64,000 nucleotides of DNA from Microcoleus vaginatus HSN003 (GCF_022701255.1 NZ_CP031705.1:4526001-4590000), one strand, 5' to 3'; positions 44,950 to 54,321 are shown, counted from the stretch's first letter. Translations and numbers: made by a program. Notes: a model not told the origin generated them from the letters alone.

Positions 44950-45198
44950 ATGACGAGTAACTACGATAACAGATTCGATGGCAAGCGTATCTATAAATTT
45001 GCGAGTGGATCACAAGCTGAATACGAGATTCGTGGAAACAGAATTCACAAATTCATGTCAGGATCGCAGGCTGTGTTTGAAATTCGCGGTAACCACATTC
45101 ACGAGTTTACGACTGGTTCCCAGCCGACTTACGAGATTCGAGAAAACAAGATTCATAAGTATATGTCAGGATCACTACCTGACTACGAAATCAGGTAA
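44950..45198 (+). CDS. 82-residue protein of four 18-residue repeats
   Basis: After a short leader (MTSNYDNRFD) the protein is four units: GKRIYKFASGSQAEYEIR, GNRIHKFMSGSQAVFEIR, GNHIHEFTTGSQPTYEIR and ENKIHKYMSGSLPDYEIR. The last ends at the stop. Each unit predicts two short strands joined by an SGSQ turn, so the whole is probably a small beta solenoid or sheet. Similar G-N-x-I-H/Y-K repeats occur in small bacterial proteins of unknown role. It is flanked by copies C and D of the island element. No signal peptide. Confidence 0.72.
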   Translation: MTSNYDNRFDGKRIYKFASGSQAEYEIRGNRIHKFMSGSQAVFEIRGNHIHEFTTGSQPTYEIRENKIHKYMSGSLPDYEIR

Positions 45199-45204
45199 TT
45201 TGCC

Positions 45205-45249
45205 TATCCTGATGTAACTCCAATGGGTTCAGGCTCTAGGCTGGGAAAT
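45205..45249 (+). repeat. Island intergenic element, copy D
   Basis: TATCCTGATGTAACTCCAAT, then GGGTTCAGGCTCTAGGCTGG and GAAAT, follows the stop of the repeat protein by seven bases. It is the last copy in the island. Confidence 0.6.
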
Positions 45250-45345
45250 AGGTTTTTCCCAGCCTATATTTATTTAGCAAAGTAAGGTTGGTGATATTCT
45301 CACGTCACTATCTAAAAATGGTGTGACTGTTAGCCAAACTTACAG

Positions 45346-45382
45346 GTTGCAATCAACCTAAATCCCTATCAGGGATTGAAAC
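45346..45382 (+). CRISPR. Solitary (orphan) CRISPR repeat, 37 bp
   Basis: GTTGCAATCAACCTAAATCC followed by CTATCAGGGATTGAAAC (37 bases in total) has the form of a typical cyanobacterial CRISPR repeat: GTTGCAAT start, an AATCCCTATCAGGGATT palindrome and a GATTGAAAC 3' end. No second copy occurs within spacer distance on either side and no cas gene is in the window. It is best read as the relic of an array or a stray repeat. Confidence 0.72.
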
Positions 45383-45468
45383 ATGGCCTCAATCAGGTTG
45401 AGGGTGGAGATTTTCACTAATCGGTAGGTGGTTAGATGAATGCTAACCAATTAGCTATTGATCCGCCA

Positions 45469-46062
45469 TTAAACCTCTCCACTCAAAATCTGTTGAACCG
45501 TCAAACTTAGCTGTGGAAACATCGGAGATACGATCGCCTCCCCATCCCGAAACACCCCAACCTCAACATATTGCCCATCCTGAAGCCGCAAAACCGTCAC
45601 AACTTGTTCAATTGGATCGATCGCCCAATACTCTGCAATGCCCCGCGCTGCGTACTGAGCTCGTTTGCGCTCGTAATCCCGATCCCTGCCCACTCTACCC
45701 CGACTGACTACCTCCACAACAAACCGAGGAGGCAACATATCGAAAGTGATAGTTAGCCTGTTTGCTGTCAGGGGAATGTGTTCAAGTTCCAGAATTATCA
45801 AATCCGGGTAGCGGTTGGCGGCATCTCCCGATCGCAAAACAGCAACTTGAACCTCGCAATTATGCGTTTTAATCAGTCTAAGTGGCACTAGCCCGCTGCT
45901 AGCCACATAGAAAAATAGATAGTTAGCAATGAAATTATTAGGTTCAGATTCTGGCGGCAAAGCGATTAATTCCCCATCAATTAACTCATAGCGTTGATCC
46001 GTATCATTTGAGTAATTAAGGTACTCGTCAAAAGTTAATTTTTTAGATTCAGCTTGTACCAT
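45469..46062 (-). CDS. Uma2 family endonuclease-like protein (DUF820)
   Basis: This 197-residue Uma2 protein starts MVQAESKKLTFDEYLNYSND. It has RYELIDGELIALPPES (about residues 24-39), YPDLIILELEH, PRFVVEVVSRGRVGRD (catalytic Asp and Glu area) and RKRAQYAARGIAEYWAIDP (Lys helix and strand), all typical. A nuclease fold is established for the family; cellular role unknown. It marks the return to ordinary base composition after the island. Confidence 0.88.
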   Translation of the reverse strand: MVQAESKKLTFDEYLNYSNDTDQRYELIDGELIALPPESEPNNFIANYLFFYVASSGLVPLRLIKTHNCEVQVAVLRSGDAANRYPDLIILELEHIPLTANRLTITFDMLPPRFVVEVVSRGRVGRDRDYERKRAQYAARGIAEYWAIDPIEQVVTVLRLQDGQYVEVGVFRDGEAIVSPMFPQLSLTVQQILSGEV

Positions 46063-46253
46063 AAAATTACCTTCCTTAATTTATTCGTCCCTTGCTGCTG
46101 GGAGTTTGTTTATATAGAAACGGTTTCAACCGCCGAAAGATATCAATCAAATCTGCTGTGCAAGTTCAGCAGGTGTCCCAGCCTCCATCGACAATCAACC
46201 CACAAGTGACATATTAATAACTATCACAGTTCAAATCCTCTGGAATATTAAAA

Positions 46254-47654
46254 ATGATTTCAGATAAATTTCGACGCGAGTTGCGGGAACAAGCCAAACT
46301 CTGGCAAGCAGAAGGACTCATCGATACTTCATTCTACCAACAACTTTCGGAACGCTACCAATTCAACACACTCGAAACCGCCTCCCGCAACCGTTTCCTC
46401 AGCATTCTCATCAGTCTCGGCGGCATTCTCCTCGGTATAGGAGTCATCACCTTTGTAGCCGCAAACTGGCAAGTTTGGTCGCGAGAAGTGAGAGTTGCGC
46501 TGCTGCTAAGTCTTTTCGTAGCAGTCAATGCAGCAGGTTTCTATCTGTGGCGCATTCCCCCATCCCGAAACAAAAACTCCAATCTCAATATTCCCCTAAC
46601 AATAGGGCGAAACAAACTCCTAGGTGAAGGATTGTTGCTGTTAGGATCTCTGATTTTAGGAGCCAATATGGCTTTGATGGCACAAATGTTTCACATTGGC
46701 GGTTCTTCCTACGGACTTTACCTCACTTGGGGAATCGGCGTGCTCGGAATGGCTTACAGTTTGCGGTTGACTTCCTTGGGCGTTTTGTCCGCACTTTTAG
46801 TCGGTTTAGGCTATTGGCTGGCCGTGTTAGATTGGTCTTCCAAAGTCGAGTTTTCTTGGCTGGAAGTTTTGGTGCGGCAAATGCCGATCGCAGCCAGTAT
46901 AATGTTTGTGCCGCTGGCTTATTGGTGTCGATCGCGTGCTATTTTTGCCCTAGGTGCGATCGCGATAATTTTCTCCCTACAAGTTTCTATTGTCCAAGGG
47001 TTAAATCCAACCTGGGGTACAGCAATTTTTTGTGCTTTACCGCCCGCTTTGCTGTGGGGATACGACGATGCAATCTGGCCGAAGGTACACAGCAGGCTGT
47101 TTCAACCTACGGCCCGCAGTTTAGCACTGCTGTTTCTCGCCAGTTTGTTTTATTTTCTTTCTTTCCACTGGTTGTGGCAAGATTCGCCGAATCCTGGCCA
47201 AACGGAGCCCGATTGGGTTTTGCTGGCAAATGTGGCTGTGTTGGGCGGTTTCACGGTGTTTGAATGGCTGCGCTTGGGACGTTTGGAACTGCGGCGGCCA
47301 AAACAAAAAGCAGTGGATTTGACTACAAGTGCGATCGGCATTTTAATCCTCGCCAGCGCCTTAATACCGCTTTTTCACCTCAATTTTACTCCCATTCCTC
47401 AATTAGCGACTTTTCTGTTCAATGTTTTATCATTTCTGCTCGCTGTCGGCTTAATCCGAGAAGGTTTAGCATTAGGCAACCGCCAGACTTTTTGGGGAGG
47501 CATGGTATTAATCACCCTGCAAATTATCAGCCGAGTATTTGAATATAACACAGGATTGTTGCTCAAATCTTTTGTATTTGTTTTGTGCGGAATTGGCGTA
47601 ATTGCTGCGGGTTTGTGGTTCGAGCGCCACTTCGCAAAAATCCCCGCTGAATAG
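46254..47654 (+). CDS. DUF2157 membrane protein
   Basis: This 466-residue protein has a cytoplasmic N-terminus (MISDKFRRELREQAKLWQAE) followed by about 12 membrane segments, beginning with LSILISLGGILLGIGVITFV. The DUF2157 region covers about residues 10-150. The next gene, 98 bases downstream, encodes a GDYXXLXY protein; the two families are commonly neighbours in bacteria, so they probably form one complex. Function unknown. Confidence 0.87.
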   Translation: MISDKFRRELREQAKLWQAEGLIDTSFYQQLSERYQFNTLETASRNRFLSILISLGGILLGIGVITFVAANWQVWSREVRVALLLSLFVAVNAAGFYLWRIPPSRNKNSNLNIPLTIGRNKLLGEGLLLLGSLILGANMALMAQMFHIGGSSYGLYLTWGIGVLGMAYSLRLTSLGVLSALLVGLGYWLAVLDWSSKVEFSWLEVLVRQMPIAASIMFVPLAYWCRSRAIFALGAIAIIFSLQVSIVQGLNPTWGTAIFCALPPALLWGYDDAIWPKVHSRLFQPTARSLALLFLASLFYFLSFHWLWQDSPNPGQTEPDWVLLANVAVLGGFTVFEWLRLGRLELRRPKQKAVDLTTSAIGILILASALIPLFHLNFTPIPQLATFLFNVLSFLLAVGLIREGLALGNRQTFWGGMVLITLQIISRVFEYNTGLLLKSFVFVLCGIGVIAAGLWFERHFAKIPAE

Positions 47655-47752
47655 AAAATATTCATCTCTCTCTTCTCTAACTCAGCGCCCTCTGCGGTCT
47701 CTGTGGTTTAATCATTCCGAAACAACCGTAAACAATATAACCCATACCTAAT

Positions 47753-48451
47753 ATGAACACAAACAACATTGACTTATTAGTTGAAAATCCAGATACAACA
47801 AATGTGTTTCAGCTTCCCCCGGAAGCAAAACGCCTTCCTGCGTGGCGGCTGTGGATTCCTTTGCTCTTGCAAATCGGACTAATTGCCGCCGTACCTGCCA
47901 CCGCCGTTTACACTTTTATTACTGGCAAAACAGTTGTCCTGCAAACAGCACCAGTAGACCCTTACGACTTTTTGCGCGGATATTACCAAGTTTTGAGCTA
48001 TGATATTTCTGCTAGCACAAATCTCCAAAAACTCCCCGGCTGGAAAGATTTGCCTAAGGAAAAAATATATTGTTCGGCCGGAGTTGTTTGTCCACAAAAT
48101 ACGAACACTGTCAAGGCAAAAACCAGTTTTTATGTAATCTTAGAAGCGCCAAAAGCCGCCACTAATCCCGGCCGCCCCCAAGCTTGGAAACCCGTCCGCG
48201 TCAGTCTGGAAAATCCCACTAATTTGCCAGCCAATCAAATCGCAATTAAGGGCAAATATAACGGTTGGCAGATGGAATACGGCTTAGAAACTTATTATAT
48301 GCCAGAGGATGAAAGGGAAAAAGTCAATCAGGAGATTAGCGAAGCTCAAAGGAACCAGCGACAATCATTTTTGGTAGAAGTAAAGGTTGACAAAACAGGC
48401 CATGCTGTGCCTGTGAGTTTGTGGGTGCGCGATCGCAATTATCGATTTTAG
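47753..48451 (+). CDS. GDYXXLXY domain membrane-associated protein
   Basis: This 232-residue protein has one membrane segment (LWIPLLLQIGLIAAVPATAV, about residues 33-52) and the eponymous motif in a local form, RGYYQVLSYDIS (about 79-90), following VDPYDF. The C-terminal part is probably extracytoplasmic. It is the natural partner of the DUF2157 protein encoded upstream. The 98-base gap holds a dispersed repeat (CTCTGCGGTCTCTGTGG) also found near 52010. Function unknown. Confidence 0.85.
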   Translation: MNTNNIDLLVENPDTTNVFQLPPEAKRLPAWRLWIPLLLQIGLIAAVPATAVYTFITGKTVVLQTAPVDPYDFLRGYYQVLSYDISASTNLQKLPGWKDLPKEKIYCSAGVVCPQNTNTVKAKTSFYVILEAPKAATNPGRPQAWKPVRVSLENPTNLPANQIAIKGKYNGWQMEYGLETYYMPEDEREKVNQEISEAQRNQRQSFLVEVKVDKTGHAVPVSLWVRDRNYRF

Positions 48452-48667
48452 CCAAAAAGGGCCAAAGGTCGATCGGGCTTTTGGTCTAGCTTTGAGTATT
48501 TTAGCTTAGGGAGGAGGCTGCTGGTGGGCGATTCCCTACCGCAACGGGCCCGCAGGCGCGATCGGGATAGCTTCGCTGGCGCAGACATTTCAATTGCCAA
48601 CAACCCAGGAGAATCTATTAAGATATATAAGACTTGTGCAAATCTTGCCAGTTCAAGGGCGCAAGTC

Positions 48668-49813
48668 ATGACTCTACTGGAGCTTCTCATGTTAGCCGAG
48701 CTAATCTCTGCCAGACGAATACTCAAGACCAAACTCCTCGACTTCTTAGGACTTCCCGAAAATTGCCAAGACAAAACAGATCAACTCGTCAACCGAATTG
48801 TCTCCCTGGTGGAAGCAAATCCAGCCGAACAAGAAAGATTTTGGGAGACATTCAAAAGTGAATTAGCCGTCGATCCGGTAGAATTAGAAACAATACTCAA
48901 GTGTTCGCCTGCAGAACGCCAGCAGTGGATTGAACAAGACAAACTTCCTGTTCTAGAATACCGCTCTTTCCGCAAATCAGGAATCCATTTAGAATATCCC
49001 GTTCACGACAGAAGATTCATCTTAAGTCTAACGCCAACCGATATTAATAATTGGCGCAAAGAACCCAAAGGACTAATTAAAAATAATCCCCAAATACCCA
49101 CCCCAATCAATACAGAAAACCCCGCAGAAAACGAACAATCCCGAGTAGCTTTTAGTTCCGAGTGGGAAAAAATCATTGCCGACTGGAAAGAACAAGGTTC
49201 GGCGGAAATTTCAGCAACCTTCCAGCTAGCTTACTGGACAGTTTGGGCGTCGCGCTGGGCAAAAGAAAATCAGCTCAACAGCTTTAAAGCAATTAATAAA
49301 TATAAGGAAATCTACGAAACTCACCAGCAGGAATGGTATCAGCGAAAAAATCAAGCAGTCAAGTTACTGATTGAAATGCCCTACGCCATGCTTTACTTCT
49401 ACCGTCCGGCGGATGCTGACAAATTATATCTCGAACTGTGCGACGACCACCAGGAAATGATGAAAGATGCCTACTATTGGGACAAGTGGGACTTTTTCTA
49501 TCAGAACCGCAAACTTGTAAATAAGTGCCGCGAATGTGTGTACTGCGAAACCAAAGATTATTACTCGCTTTACTACCTGGAAATCAAGAGCGACAAGTTT
49601 CCCGATTTTAGTTTTTCTTTCCACACGCCGTACACAATAGGCAGAAAGTTTTTGCCGCATCCAGAAACGCTGCCTTATGTAGACCACGTAGAACAAGACG
49701 GCATTTTTCGCTTTGGCCGTCCGCTGCTGGAACAAGAGAAAGCTATTCACACAGAAAAGGATGTATTGCTCAAGTTTGAGGCGGCTTTGGCAGAAGCGAA
49801 AAAGTTTGTTTAG
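48668..49813 (+). CDS. Hypothetical protein (381 residues)
   Basis: The frame is open from 48524, but the first 144 bases encode low-quality sequence typical of intergenic repeats. The ATG at 48668 (MTLLELLMLAELISARRILK) is a better start. The N-terminal part (about 1-150) is helical, including a PAEQERFWETFKSELA segment. The C-terminal part contains a CRECVYCETKDYY motif (about residues 283-295) that could bind a metal. I do not recognise a family, and no membrane segment is evident. It is followed by GATTAGT-type heptamers. Confidence 0.65.
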   Translation: MTLLELLMLAELISARRILKTKLLDFLGLPENCQDKTDQLVNRIVSLVEANPAEQERFWETFKSELAVDPVELETILKCSPAERQQWIEQDKLPVLEYRSFRKSGIHLEYPVHDRRFILSLTPTDINNWRKEPKGLIKNNPQIPTPINTENPAENEQSRVAFSSEWEKIIADWKEQGSAEISATFQLAYWTVWASRWAKENQLNSFKAINKYKEIYETHQQEWYQRKNQAVKLLIEMPYAMLYFYRPADADKLYLELCDDHQEMMKDAYYWDKWDFFYQNRKLVNKCRECVYCETKDYYSLYYLEIKSDKFPDFSFSFHTPYTIGRKFLPHPETLPYVDHVEQDGIFRFGRPLLEQEKAIHTEKDVLLKFEAALAEAKKFV

Positions 49814-49942
49814 TTATTAGTTATTAGTGATTAGTCATTAGTCATTAGTAGACTTATTGCAGATTTTTTTGATTGATAGGGAAACGGCCGATAAACGCAG
49901 ATGCTTTTACAGATTGTTTGCAAGGAAAGGCAATCTTGTCTA

Positions 49943-50603
49943 CTAATGACTTTTGACTAATGACTTTTGAACTTGGATTACTTGAATGCTGCCGCCAGCA
50001 TAAAGTTTTGGTTGTTGAGTTCATTCTGAATTGTACGATCGCAATCCCACCTCGGCAAACCAACTCCCCAAGTCAGTTTCGCTCAGCTTCCAAGCAGTTT
50101 CATTCTCAGACAACCACCAAAATACAGCCAACCCTGGCCAAAATACCGGATTTGTATGCCGAGGAAAATCTACCAAAATGAATAGACAACCGGGCTTGAA
50201 CACGCAGTATACTTCGTGAAAGATTTGTCGCAATTGCGCCGATCGCATTTCGTGCATCGCAACGCTGCTGTGTACTCCTGTCAAACTGACAGTCGGGAAA
50301 AGGCATCGACTCAGCAAAAGCCTCTACATAATTGGCTGATAGTAAATTTTTCCTGGCCCGTTCGAGCGATCGCGGCGAAGCGTCAAGCCCTGTGATATCC
50401 TGGGAATATTGCACCAGAAATTGCCTAGTTTGACCGCTACCGCAGCAACGGTCTAAAACTTTAGTTTCCGCGCTGACGGTCAAATTTTGCACGGCTAGTT
50501 GGCCCAAACGAGCATCGCCGCCTACGCTCAAAGCAGCAAGACGCGCGATCGCATCGTACAGTCACTGATACCGATAACTTAAATCTCTAAAAATTGTTCC
50601 CAT
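49943..50603 (-). pseudogene. Class I SAM-dependent methyltransferase, inactivated
   Basis: Translated on the minus strand from an ATG at 50603, the family sequence is recognisable but broken three times. MGTIFRDLSYRYQ is followed by TGA where TGG (Trp) is expected. The SAM-binding VLDRCCGSGQTRQFLVQ and DITGLDASPRSLERAR are intact. A one-base shift occurs at about 50278, after MPFPDCQFD, before VHSSVAMHEM continues in another frame. A second TGA follows VGLRSYNSE, then KLYAGGSIQVIQ and a stop at 49943. Three independent lesions show a decayed gene. Confidence 0.82.
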
Positions 50604-50703
50604 AGTTAAAATTATGTATACCTTGCTATCGACTTAAGATATTATTAACTTATATGATAAAGATAAGTAACAGAACTGAGATATTGGGAGAGCTGTAACC
50701 GCT

Positions 50704-51867
50704 ATGGGTCGTGTGGGAGTATTGCTATTAAACTTGGGCGGGCCAGATCAAATCGAGGATGTCCGTCCTTTCCTGTTCAACTTGTTTGCTGACCCGGAAA
50801 TCATTCGCATTCCGTTTCCCTGGATGCAAAAACCGCTCGCCTGGTTGATTTCGACCCTGCGCTTTCAAAAATCCCAGGAAAACTACCGCCAAATCGGGGG
50901 CGGCTCTCCTTTGCGGCGGATTACCGAGGAACAAGCGGCTTCGCTGCAAGAAGTCTTGCAGTCCAAGGGACAAGATGCTCGAGTATACGTGGGGATGCGC
51001 TACTGGCATCCTTTTACCGAAGAGGCGATCGCCAAAATTAAGCGCGATCGCATCGAACATTTGACAATCTTGCCGCTGTATCCTCAATTTTCCATCAGCA
51101 CCAGCGGTTCTAGCTTCCGGCAGCTAGAAGAAATGTGGGGCAAAGATCCAGCCCTCAAGGATATCGAATATACCGCGATTCCTTCTTGGTATAAGCGGCC
51201 AGGCTACATTCAGGCAATGTCGGAACTGATAGCCCAAGAACTAGACCACAATCCTGAACCCGATCGAGTTCACATCTTTTTCAGCGCCCACGGCGTCCCC
51301 CTCAGCTATGTAGAAGAGGCTGGAGACCCCTACCAGCGCGAGATTGAAGATGGCACTCGTCTGATTATGGAACATTTGAACCGATCGAACGAACACACTC
51401 TAGCTTATCAAAGTCGGGTTGGCCCGGTGGAATGGCTCAAGCCTTACACCGAAGACGCGATTACCGAATTGGCAGAAAATGGAGTCCAAGATTTGTTGGT
51501 AGTTCCGATTAGTTTTGTTTCCGAACACATCGAGACTCTGCAAGAAATTGACATGGAGTATCGAGAATTAGCAGAAGAATCAGGGATTAAAAATTTCTAC
51601 CGAGTGCCGGCACTGAATACTCATCCGGTGTTTATTGAAGCCTTGGCCGATTTAGTCATCGAGTCGATCGAATCTCCCAACGTTAAATTCTCTGATGTTA
51701 TACGCCCTTCCAAGAAAGTGAAAATGTACCCTCAAGAGCAGTGGGAGTGGGGTTTGACCACGGGGGCGGAAGTCTGGAATGGTCGTGTGGCGATGATTGG
51801 TTTTGTGGCACTATTGCTGGAGTTAATTACGGGTCAGGGCCCGCTACATTCGATCGGATTGCTTTAA
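50704..51867 (+). CDS. hemH: Ferrochelatase with C-terminal CAB (chlorophyll-binding) domain
   Basis: The protein has 387 residues. The catalytic part inserts Fe2+ into protoporphyrin IX, the last step of haem synthesis; [30 protein letters not shown] (metal-site region), [13 protein letters not shown] (active-site His) and [20 protein letters not shown] are all present. Residues about 343-387 ([20 protein letters not shown]) form a CAB-like membrane helix with E..NGR..M, found only in cyanobacterial and plastid type II ferrochelatases. It links haem output to chlorophyll status at the thylakoid. Confidence 0.97.
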   Translation: MGRVGVLLLNLGGPDQIEDVRPFLFNLFADPEIIRIPFPWMQKPLAWLISTLRFQKSQENYRQIGGGSPLRRITEEQAASLQEVLQSKGQDARVYVGMRYWHPFTEEAIAKIKRDRIEHLTILPLYPQFSISTSGSSFRQLEEMWGKDPALKDIEYTAIPSWYKRPGYIQAMSELIAQELDHNPEPDRVHIFFSAHGVPLSYVEEAGDPYQREIEDGTRLIMEHLNRSNEHTLAYQSRVGPVEWLKPYTEDAITELAENGVQDLLVVPISFVSEHIETLQEIDMEYRELAEESGIKNFYRVPALNTHPVFIEALADLVIESIESPNVKFSDVIRPSKKVKMYPQEQWEWGLTTGAEVWNGRVAMIGFVALLLELITGQGPLHSIGLL

Positions 51868-51869
51868 AT

Positions 51870-51950
51870 TGACAGTTGACAGTTGACAGTTGACAGTTGA
51901 CTGTTGACTGTTGACAGTTGACAGTTGACTGTTGACTGTTGACTGTTGTT
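51870..51950. repeat. Heptanucleotide short tandem repeat
   Basis: About eleven copies of TTGACAG or TTGACTG run directly behind hemH. The same heptamers occur in short runs near 52885 and 52990. Such STRRs are common in filamentous cyanobacteria. Confidence 0.9.
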
Positions 51951-52087
51951 ACAAATGACTAATGATATCAAATCGGTTGGTATCGGAATTATTCATCTCT
52001 CTCTTCTCTTCCTCTGCGGTCTCTGCGGTTAAATAATTCCGAAACAACCGCAAACAATATGACTAATCACCAATAACTAATCACTAA

Positions 52088-52699
52088 TTAATCAGGATCG
52101 CGCTTGCGGCGGCGGGGATTTCCCCTATCGCCCGGTATTCCCTGACTTCTGTACCAGCGATACCACTCTTTAGAACTGCGAATTGCCAGCCACAGCAGCA
52201 TCATCGCAACTAACCCTCCCTGCCGCGGTGCGTCAAAGGCAAACAAAACCAAGGAAATGCACAGAACATCTTGGAGGAAAATCACCCAAATTGGCAAACC
52301 CCGCAGCCGATAAAACCATCCTGCTTGTACCAGTTGCAGCACTAAGGCCAACAAACCTCCGACAATACCAATTATCCACAGCATCCAAGGGTGAGCAATA
52401 ATTTCGTCGATCGAACTTACTTGAGCGATCGAAATTCCCATAATTGCTCCTACAATGGGGCTGAAAATAATTTGCACAACTTGCAGTACCCGCTGTCCTA
52501 CAAAGGTTTTAGAAGCAAATAACTCTAACAGCGACCAACTCACCAAGATGGTGATAGCCACCTGGGGGGGAACCCCCGACAATAGAGGTATTTCCGACCA
52601 AAGTTTGTCAATCCGCAACAAACCAATTAACAGCAGGGGCAGGGCAATTCTCATACCCCCTGCCGCAGACGCAGAGAGTGCGGCTAGGAGTCCAACCAT
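52088..52699 (-). CDS. DUF4126 membrane protein
   Basis: This 203-residue protein has about five hydrophobic segments; it begins MVGLLAALSASAAGGMRIAL, typical of DUF4126, and contains VLQVVQIIFSPIVGAIMGIS. The C-terminus is Arg-rich and cytoplasmic (GIPGDRGNPRRRKRDPD). Family function unknown; it probably sits in the plasma or thylakoid membrane. It is convergent with hemH across a heptamer repeat region and divergent from gdhA. Confidence 0.85.
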   Translation of the reverse strand: MVGLLAALSASAAGGMRIALPLLLIGLLRIDKLWSEIPLLSGVPPQVAITILVSWSLLELFASKTFVGQRVLQVVQIIFSPIVGAIMGISIAQVSSIDEIIAHPWMLWIIGIVGGLLALVLQLVQAGWFYRLRGLPIWVIFLQDVLCISLVLFAFDAPRQGGLVAMMLLWLAIRSSKEWYRWYRSQGIPGDRGNPRRRKRDPD

Positions 52700-53029
52700 A
52701 ATAATAATTCAGTTTCTAACGTCAGCTAAAGCCTCGATCTATTTCAGAATTTAATTCCCCTGATGACTGGCTGTGATTTGAGCGATCGAACTCAAAGTGC
52801 GGCTTGAGGTTAAATATCACCTTCTATTGTAAGTGTATCTGCTTAATCGCTGCTTGGCACTCCGAGATTGTCGATCGACACCAGGCAGTTGACTGTTAAC
52901 TGTTGACTGTTGTCAGAAGAAAGGAGGCAGCATTCAACCAGGATTGTGATTAAATTAGCTTAAGCACCCGAAGCCTTCTTCTCTCTGACAACAGTCAATT
53001 AACAACACTCAACAGTCAACTAACTTCTT
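52700..53029. other. Divergent promoter region between DUF4126 and gdhA genes
   Basis: This 330-base gap holds two short runs of TTGACTGTTGACTG-type heptamers (about 52885-52910 and 52990-53020). The second ends just before the gdhA start. No gene or clear hairpin is seen. Confidence 0.5.
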
Positions 53030-54316
53030 ATGTCTGATTCATTATTTGCCGATGCCAGCCGCCGATTAGAACGAGCCTTAAAATATGTGTCGCTTTCCGA
53101 GGATACTATTGAACGGCTGAAACACCCCAAATCCAGTTTAATTGTATCGATTCCCGTGCGGATGGACGACGGTTCCCTGCGAATTTTTCAAGGTTATCGG
53201 GTGCGCTACGACAATACCAGAGGCCCGTCTAAAGGAGGAGTGCGCTATCATCCGGAAGTATCCCTTGATGAAGTGCAATCCTTAGCATTTTGGATGACTT
53301 TTAAATGTGCAGTTTTGAACTTGCCTTTTGGAGGAGCCAAGGGCGGAATTACTCTCAATCCCAAGGAATTGTCCAAACTGGAATTGGAACGGTTGAGCCG
53401 GGGCTATGTCGATGCGATCGCAGATTTTATCGGCCCCGATGTTGATATTCCAGCGCCGGATGTGTACACCAATCCCATGATTATGGGTTGGATGATGGAT
53501 CAATACAATATTATTAAGCGGCAGCTTTCTCCAGCGGTTGTGACTGGTAAACCCGTGACAATTGGCGGCAGTTTGGGCAGAGATACCGCAACAGCAATGG
53601 GTGCTTTTTTTGTAGTACAAACTCTTCTACCCAAATTTGAGCTAAATCCTCAAGATACAACTGTAGCAGTACAAGGTTTTGGTAATGCCGGTGCAGAAAT
53701 AGCAGAACTGCTCTGGAAAGCAGGTTACAAAGTTGTTGCTGTCAGCGATTCCCAAGGGGGAATTTATGCTAAACAAGGTCTGGATATCCCGAGTATTCGA
53801 GGCTTTAAAAACTCTAACAAAGGTATCAAAGCTCTTTACTGTGAAGGTTCTGTTTGCAATATTATCGAACACGAAATCTTGACAAATGAGCAACTCTTAG
53901 CATTAGATGTAGACGTGCTGGTGCCAGCAGCTTTGGAGAATCAAATAACTGAAGCCAATGTTAATGATGTTAAGGCTAAGTTTATTTTTGAAGTAGCTAA
54001 CGGGCCGATTGATTCTGCTGCTGATTTGGTTTTAGAAGCGAGGGGAATTCAAGTAATCCCTGATATTTTAGTCAATGCCGGAGGCGTAACGGTTAGTTAT
54101 TTTGAGTGGGTGCAAAACCGCAGCGGGCTTTATTGGACGCTGGAGGAAGTCAACCAGCGGTTGAAGCATAAAATGGTAGAAGAAACTGAGGCAATTTGGA
54201 AAAAATCTCAGGAATTGTCAGTTTCCATGAGAACTGCTGCTTACGTGTACGGGTTAAATAGACTCGGAGAAGCTATGAATGCGAAGGGAACGCGGGATTA
54301 TTACATAAACGGTTGA
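53030..54316 (+). CDS. gdhA: Glutamate dehydrogenase (Glu/Leu/Phe/Val dehydrogenase family)
   Basis: This 428-residue enzyme makes glutamate from 2-oxoglutarate and ammonia, or the reverse. The catalytic Lys lies in LPFGGAKGGITLNP (about residues 102-115), the substrate-binding region in IPAPDVYTNPMIMGWMMDQY (about 140-159), and the nucleotide-binding fold in TVAVQGFGNAGAEIAELL (about 207-224). The length fits hexameric small-type GDH. It could assimilate ammonia, including that released from guanidine. A perfect hairpin follows six bases after the stop. Confidence 0.95.
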   Translation: MSDSLFADASRRLERALKYVSLSEDTIERLKHPKSSLIVSIPVRMDDGSLRIFQGYRVRYDNTRGPSKGGVRYHPEVSLDEVQSLAFWMTFKCAVLNLPFGGAKGGITLNPKELSKLELERLSRGYVDAIADFIGPDVDIPAPDVYTNPMIMGWMMDQYNIIKRQLSPAVVTGKPVTIGGSLGRDTATAMGAFFVVQTLLPKFELNPQDTTVAVQGFGNAGAEIAELLWKAGYKVVAVSDSQGGIYAKQGLDIPSIRGFKNSNKGIKALYCEGSVCNIIEHEILTNEQLLALDVDVLVPAALENQITEANVNDVKAKFIFEVANGPIDSAADLVLEARGIQVIPDILVNAGGVTVSYFEWVQNRSGLYWTLEEVNQRLKHKMVEETEAIWKKSQELSVSMRTAAYVYGLNRLGEAMNAKGTRDYYING

Positions 54317-54321
54317 GAAAA

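Noticed and set aside
42008-45249. Classical integron with attC sites
   Set aside because: No integrase gene and no GTTRRRY/RYYYAAC cores; only the cassette-like order is similar.
45300-45470. A CRISPR array
   Set aside because: Only one repeat unit is present; there is no second repeat within spacer distance, no leader and no cas gene in the window.
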